64,000 bases of DNA from Galerina marginata (Eukaryota; Basidiomycota; Agaricomycetes; Agaricales; Galerinaceae): contig JAECYW010000017.1 of NCBI GenBank assembly GCA_023014335.1, positions 124,001 to 188,000 of the forward strand. The letters are read 5' to 3'. The notes beneath the pieces were generated by a model, which saw only the letters and a program-made list of their open reading frames with translations, searched no databases and was not told where the DNA came from. How positions within the stretch are numbered: position 1 is the first letter of the stretch; each line of letters starts with the position of its first letter. The translations under genes and the position numbers were made by a program. Positions 58,403-64,000 of this stretch are shown here, in pieces.

Positions 58403-58904
58403 TACAGAGCACCATCACGACTGAGGTTTCCGTTTTCAGAGGCTGCAGTAGACGGGTGAGAATACTGAGGATTTTCTCCAACAGGAGGAAGTTGTGCAAA
58501 GTCGCCAACAAGAGCAACATTCAGCTTTCCAAATTGCCTATTTGCATTCAGAGGAAAGAGTTGTCGACACCGAGAGTCAATTTGGGCCAAAGTTCGCAGG
58601 CCAAGCATCGATTTTTCGTCAATGATAACAAAATAGACGCCTTCCCATAGCAGTTGCATGTTTGCGAGTCGTGAACGAGCCAGAGGGGCAAAGCCATTGA
58701 GCGGCAAGCCAAATCCAGAGTGACGGAGAACCCGGGTCCGGTTGATCGTGACGTTATCCTTCGGCCCAGTCCCGTAGACCCGTCGATGTTGAAAAGTCTT
58801 TGAGGTGTATCACCCTCATCTGCAACAAGTATTTCAGAATAGGCGGCAAGAAACTCGTCATATACACTGGCAATGCCGTCGCCGATCTTCTGGTAGAATG
58901 TCAA
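58403..58904 (-). pseudogene. Pif1-like helicase core fragment (Helitron relic)
   Basis: Two overlapping minus frames together give Y-D-E-F-L-A-A-Y-S-E-I-L, then L-F-N-I-D-G-S-T-G-L-G (degenerate Walker A), then a frame change, then F-G-L-P-L-N-G-F-A-P-L, then V-Y-F-V-I-I-D-E-K-S-M-L-G (Walker B) and L-V-G-D-F-A-Q-L-P-P-V-G. These are hallmark Pif1/Helitron helicase motifs. The Walker A lysine is lost, the DNA between Walker A and the next helix is deleted, and the frame is shifted, so it is non-functional. Confidence 0.75.
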
Positions 58905-58984
58905 TTAAGGTGTCACACTCGGAAAGGTTGAAACAACATACGAAAACGTCGTGCCAAGGACAGCGCACACGGAATAAGTAATTG

Positions 58985-59470
58985 CAACACGGAGTTGTGG
59001 CCTTCCCGCCAGGCTTGAGCTTGTTGGTGCCAGCGAGGACGGCGGTAAGAAAGCTTACAAGTCCGGAGGTGGGGACATGGGCGAGAAAGTGAGCCTCGAG
59101 GTGCGACGCATGGCGCTATGGTGCGCGGGACTGTGTCGGGGTAAAGCCCCTTGTCGGCGTGGTGGTCGAGAACAGCAATACCGTGCGCCTGGGAGTTGTT
59201 GGGCGGGAAGACATTGTTGAAGCGGTTGAGGTCCGTGAGCGCGAATCAGTGCGCTGGGGATGCAGCCTCCGAACCTGATGATTTGGTGAGGGTTAGCAAT
59301 TTGGCTGGGTGGCAGCGACTTTGTGTACCTCTGATTGGATTGGACCTATGCGAATGCCATAGAAGAGGCGACAGTATCGATATCTGTGGAGGGTAACGGC
59401 AGAGGAAGGCTTTCAGGTCAGTAGAGTAGAAATCACACGACGTACCAGCGGCCTCGTTCCCCAGCTGTGC
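58985..59470 (-). pseudogene. Exopolyphosphatase (PPX1/DHH-type) pseudogene
   Basis: Minus-strand pieces in the right order for a DHH phosphoesterase. G-N-E-A-A is joined through a 63-nt GT-AG intron to D-I-D-T-V-A-S-S-M-A-F-A (family motif G-N-E-A-G-D-L-D-S-x-A-S-S). Then comes TAG where the family has Trp, then a later frame with F-A-L-T-D-L-N-R and V-L-D-H-H-A-D-K-G-L-Y (DHH motif), then K-L-K-P-G-G-K-A. At least one stop and two frame changes interrupt it. Active PPX1 cleaves terminal phosphate from polyphosphate. Start and C-terminal domain were not found. Confidence 0.6.
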
Positions 59471-59824
59471 AGGATGTGGGCTAAGTAAGTGCACCATTCG
59501 CTGGCATGTAGGCCACTGTTCGAACCGAGTCGGCGAAGAGGGCTTTAAGGCATCGTAAATCGATGTTCTCGATTAAGGCCTGGAATTCAACGAAGTCCGA
59601 CGCGTCGATCATGATGGACCTGGGCAAACCACGAGTCAGAATTCGCGACCCCGTTGGCGTCAGCTTCTCTCTCACCGCCGTCAATGATTTCGCCAACCTC
59701 CCTTTCTTCTTGCCTATTGCAATCCCTCCCGTATTTTACAAGCAAGCAATTTAGATTTTTCCTGATGAACATCGTGCCATCGTCGCTGCCTCCTTCACCT
59801 GCGCGACATGAGTATTTAAGCATA

Positions 59825-59999
59825 TGTACCATTCGAAATGGGCGAAGGTGATTCGTACAAAGTTGTCCTCGTGTGTATCCGGGTCCGTGAAGTTCGTTTC
59901 GGACGTGGCATTCGTCTTCTGTACTACCACTAAACCCAACAGAAAAAAATCAATCAGCACCTCAGCCTTCAATCGACGATCCAGGTAAACACACCTTAT
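59825..59999. repeat. Diverged direct repeat, copy A
   Basis: Shares order and many words with 61185-61351: TGTACCATTCGAA at one end, CATTCGTCTTC in the middle, and ATCAATCAGCACCTC with CCTTCAA near the end. Read on the minus strand, both copies encode E-V-L-I-D-x-F-L-L and E-W-Y-I in the same order. Confidence 0.6.
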
Positions 60000-61184
60000 G
60001 CCCCATCAACCACACTGACTTATGCCCTCGTGCATTAGGTTGAATAATTATCGCCACACACCTTCGCTCCTTGCCTTCGCAAAATCGAGGTGCACGACCA
60101 CGATGCGGTCGAGGTCGTTCTTTTGGTCATGTTTCGCCAGCTGCCTGACGAGCAAGAACTTCTACGAGGTCGAGTCGGGCAGGATCAAGCCGGGTGGACA
60201 GTTCAACGCTGGTATTGTAAGGCTCCCTATGAATCGTAAGTACGAGTTTAACAACAAAGAATGACAGAAGAACGCACGAAGTCTTCCTAAATCCATTAAA
60301 ATCACATGCCTCATGGTAGCTCATGGTTCACAGCGGCAGCCTGGCGGATGCTCTCCCCAAACAGCCGCTTACGAACATGTCGTATTCTTCGTAAGGCTCC
60401 AAAAAAAAATTTGCCGAGGTGGCCATGCCAGGCGGAGCGAGGAGAAGAAGTTGAAATTGTGAGAGGTCGTAACTGAATGGAGGTACCGGACGCTGCCCCG
60501 TCGACTACCAAAGTTGCTGTTCTTCTCCTCATCCTATTAACCCCCATACAGGATCTCGCTTGGGTTACAAAACCCCAGTGGCGCCGACCGTTCCTAAAAC
60601 ACTGCGCCTAGCATGGCAGGGTCCTCCGCCCGTATTCCCGAGCACCCAATCCAGCCCTTGATGCCCGCCCAGATGAGACGAGGTGATCTGGCGTCGGAAA
60701 GAGAGTGCTTACCTGTCTGCCGAACACGGGGTGCCAACTTCGTCTGGTGTCGGATGTGTAGTAGGACTCATCAGAGTCGATGACGAGGTAGGCCAAGTCG
60801 TTGATCTCGCTCATAAACTAGAACTAGAAAATACAAAACGACCTCAAAACACGTCCAAAAAAAATGAAAGAAAAACAAACCTTCTGTGGATAATCTTCCC
60901 CTCAGCTGGACGACCTAGACAAACCCAAGCACATCAGCGACATGGTAGTTTGAACGTAAGAGAAAACCAACCCTACCCAGCGAACAACTTCTCTCAATGT
61001 TCTTATCCCTACAAGCCGCTGAAATATGTATTAACCAAAATTTTCTACCGGGTCGTCGTGCGGGTCGTCCATTCTGCCCTCGGAAAAGCTCGCGGCCAGC
61101 ACCAGCTGTTGCTTCTGACGAAGGTGCTATCGCATCACGATGAAGGTCAGTTAACAATAAAGTAGAATAAAAGAAAGTGATGGA

Positions 61185-61351
61185 TGTACCATTCGAACGT
61201 GCGAGCGTACGAAATTGTCCTCTGCATAAATGGGTGCTTGAATTCCATCTCTGACGCAGCATTCGTCTTCACTGCTGCTTAACTCAACAGAAAAATATCA
61301 ATCAGCACCTCGCCCTTCAACCAAGGACGCAGGCAACAACGCACCTCATTC
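61185..61351. repeat. Diverged direct repeat, copy B
   Basis: Second copy, 1.36 kb from the first. Its minus-strand frame has a stop inside the segment that is open in copy A. Confidence 0.6.
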
Positions 61352-61685
61352 TCTATCACTCCAGGATATGCTCTCACAAATCATGTCATATGGCCGAAGT
61401 GTTGAAAGATGGCTTGACGTTTAGCCTGGCCCGAGTCCCGAAGTCTGACGGTTGAATGAATTGGAAAAGCGGTGGAGCTGACGGTGGTATACTCGAGTAG
61501 AGCCCCTTTGCATACAGGAAAGACGCAGCAGTTGCGCATACAACAGGGGCAGTTGAGACGCGAGCGACAATTATCACGTCATCTGGTCATGAGACACTTG
61601 GAAATATTAACAGAATATGTGATATTGATCAGCAAAAGTTATACAACAGCAGAATATGGTTTATAACAAGGTCAAGAGAAGAACA

Positions 61686-64000
61686 TCATGCAACTTTGAC
61701 TCTCTTGTGCGGACGTTGGACACCCTCACCAATGATCACACTGGCATTCTCAGAGTCAATCCGTTGCTTAGTGGCCTCGAAGTACTTGATATCAAAAGGT
61801 GTCTGGCCTAGAAGAGTGAAATCTAAATATTGATAAGCACTTGCAAGATACAGAAACTATACATTCCTTACCACGACATGGGGCTCTCCACGAGGGTTCC
61901 CGACCATGGAGCCATTGAACGTGGTATGCTTCCTTCTTCTGGAGAGCAAGCGAGTCCGGAAGAACATGACTTCTACACTCCCAAGCAGCCTTCAAAACTG
62001 GATCAACCTCAACAACATTGGCAATCTGTCTGTCGAGTAAAATGGAGGTGCAGTGTGGAGCTCCTCGGAGGTTCCTCTCCTCAGCAACACATTTGTACTT
62101 CGATAGGCTGGCCAAAATCTGGACAAAAAAAAGAGTTATCAAATCATCAGCAATACCATCTGGGGGGCCAGTGAAAGTGGTGCATGAGCGGAGCCAGTCG
62201 AGGATGTGTAAAGCAACGCCGCGCGCATAGCAACATGCAACTCTTTCATTGTTGGGAATGGCATTGATGTCGCTAGTATTCATTAACTTTGCCTGGGTGG
62301 CAGTGGCGTCATCATCTGAGTGTTGATTTGGAGCGCTGTAAGTCCTAAAATCCAGAACGTTGCCGAGAATCACTAGGACTGCAAGACAGATCACGTTGAG
62401 CACGCCTTCCATTGTCTCGACATTAGGTAGATGAGCCCGTGCAAGACCTGCGAGTAAATATGAGTAAGAAATATAATGAAGCAGCAGAGGATCTCACCTT
62501 TTTCTGGGATGCGGCCCTCAATCAGGCCTACATGGTAGAAGATCAGGATCCTCCGCAGTAGAAGTCGAGAGGGAAGATGCTCCGTATTCGTCAAATACAC
62601 ATTGAGAACAAATGCGTGTATTATGCCTTGCAGGGTCTCCTGCATGAGAGGCGATGAAAAGTAATGACCGCCATGTGCAATCACATCGTCTATGCCATAC
62701 ACCCAATGTGGAGAATTGGGCTGCATGTGACTGCAATAATGATGAGATAATGCATCGATTATCAACAAAACACTCACAGCTCATCACCAGGCCGAAGGAC
62801 AACAGCCTCGAAGTAGTACTTGACGTCTTCGTACTTGACTTTTTGTGGCTTCCCAGAGAGTGAAAATCCCTTGCGATCTGTGAAGAAATCAATTGAGGAA
62901 AATGATGTAGAATCTCGTGGTCTCAAGAAGGCCCAGAGTTTTCGTCCAACTTTAGGGCCATATCTTGTGTTGAAACCATCGCAGTCAATGTGGACAAAAG
63001 TGAGAGCGTGCTTGAGACCAGCAATGCCCCAGTCACAGTCTTGGGTCGGGAAGGGTGCAGGGAGGGGAATTCTGTGGGTCCCACGGGTAATATCCCATGC
63101 AATAGTTTCAGTTTCATAACTGTTGAATTGACGATGGGATGACCACATAGGAAAGTCAAGTCCATTCAAAATCTTGCCAGTGCTCGAGGCATTCTCAAGA
63201 AGGTCGCTAACATACCCATTTACAACGGTGGGAGTGGGGTCGCTTCCACCGGTGATGACAGAGAAATCTGCAACAATAACTTAGATAGGCAGACAAAAAT
63301 GATTTGTAAACAGACCATTGATGGAGATCTGTGCGGTCATGGAGCCGATAACAGTGCTAAGACCTTCGGCGTCGAACTGCATCGCTTCGTCGAAGGGGAG
63401 CCCGGTGACAACAACCTGCTTGTGACGCATTGTGTTCTGAATTTCTATGGCAGGCCTGTCGGAAAGGTCTGCATGCTTCAATTTTGCCAGACAAGAATTG
63501 TTCGGATCCGCGATGTGGGGAGGACGACCATCAATGTAACTATTAGTAACAAGTTGCATCAACTCCTTGAACTTTTTTCTCATGATTTCATGCTGAACAA
63601 TGAATATTAATTACTGGAAGTCACAGACACTTCGACACGTACATGGAATTGTGGTTTGAACTCATGAGGGTTGCCATCGATATCATAAACTGTGAAAGTT
63701 TCTTTACAGGTAATACGAGGAAGAAGAGTCTCTGGTCGCCCAAGAGAAATCACTTCATCCTTGGCCTGTAAAGCACATTAGCTTGAATAAAACAGAAATG
63801 AAGTGAAACACACATATTCGTTCTGTACAGCCGGTTCGAACATTGAGAGAAAATCATCGATGTTGATCGGATTATCTCGAGAGTTACCAGGAAGTTTATC
63901 AAGAGAATCAGACCGGGGGCGTTTTCTGGGATCCTTCTCATCGACTTTCAAGGCATCGGGGATTTTGGAACCCTTCCTTGTCTTACTTGATCCAGTCTTC
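61686..64000 (-). CDS. JmjC-like domain protein (5' end beyond the window)
   Basis: Seven exons visible in minus order: 64000-63814 (cut by the window edge), 63765-63643, 63592-63316, 63267-62778, 62730-62498, 62447-61872 and 61807-61686. All joins are in phase (about 669 aa seen). The first exon is basic (K-D-P-R-K-R-P-R, possible NLS). The middle holds a cupin/JmjC-like fold: W-G-I-A-G-L-K-H-A-L-T-F-V-H-I-D-C-D-G-F-N-T, where H-x-D would bind Fe(II), then G-R-K-L-W-A-F-L-R, then V-V-L-R-P-G-D-E-L-H-M-Q-P-N-S-P-H, then A-H-G-G-H-Y-F-S-S with the distal His. This matches a JmjC-like family common in Agaricomycetes, whose demethylase activity is unproven. The C-terminus ends R-P-H-K-R-V-K-V-A. 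The start codon is outside the window. Confidence 0.75.

Larger units (their letters stand above)
59471..61685. other. Decayed repeat-containing region
   Basis: 2.2 kb with no intact gene. It contains two diverged copies of a 170-nt segment (59825 and 61185). A frame at 60608-60814 (minus; S-E-I-N-D-L-A-Y-L-V-I-D-S-D-E-S-Y-Y) looks protein-like but is isolated. Confidence 0.4.

Noticed and set aside
1..64000. CRISPR arrays, bacterial operons, riboswitches or a biosynthetic gene cluster
   Set aside because: The DNA is eukaryotic and intron-rich. No regularly spaced repeats and no co-oriented set of biosynthetic enzymes were found.

Overview
The window looks like nuclear DNA of a mushroom-forming fungus (Basidiomycota, Agaricomycetes). 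The evidence is dense short introns (mostly 49-75 nt, GT-AG), mixed-strand monocistronic genes, BTB proteins of the type expanded in Agaricomycetes, an Agaricomycete-type JmjC-like protein, Helitron/Pif1 relics and a MITE. Gene models were assembled by hand from splice signals and reading-frame continuity. No database search was run, so family names rest on recognised motifs.

Layout. 0.1-8.2 kb: a BTB/POZ gene, a decayed BTB neighbour, a four-helix membrane protein, a Ser-rich protein, a small unknown gene, an LYR-motif mitochondrial-type protein and an acidic Pro-rich protein. 8.9-12.1 kb: a 998-aa coiled-coil/disordered protein. 12.9-25 kb, all minus strand: a 1041-aa protein with a long disordered arm and a C-terminal BTB domain, a probable Sld7-like replication factor, a membrane J-domain (DnaJ) protein, and a 16-exon SulP sulfate permease with a STAS domain and one GC-AG intron. 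28.2-33.3 kb: two adjacent plus-strand genes for secreted hydrolases, a six-hairpin glycosidase with 13- and 17-nt microexons and a proteinase-K-like subtilase with an I9 propeptide. 33.8-34.3 kb: a non-autonomous 527-bp DNA element with 61-bp terminal inverted repeats made of iterated CTGCAG. 34.3-41.3 kb: gene-poor. 41.3-45.9 kb: a GNAT acetyltransferase and a SET-domain lysine methyltransferase.

46-61.5 kb is a transposon graveyard. It holds plus-strand Helitron Rep/helicase pieces split by about 3.6 kb, minus-strand Pif1-helicase pieces split by an ACGCG-rich segment, a decayed exopolyphosphatase (PPX1/DHH) gene, diverged segmental repeats and AT-rich islands. One apparently intact unknown gene (258 aa) sits inside it. 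61.7-64 kb: a JmjC-like gene on the minus strand that runs off the window edge.

There is no operon-like or biosynthetic cluster. The genes appear functionally independent (transcription/chromatin, replication, proteostasis, sulfate uptake, secreted nutrition). I did not find a convincing new multi-gene system. The best leads are the CTGCAG-iterated MITE, the ACGCG-rich insertion inside the helicase relic, the microexon-bearing glycosidase and the unusual BTB architecture.
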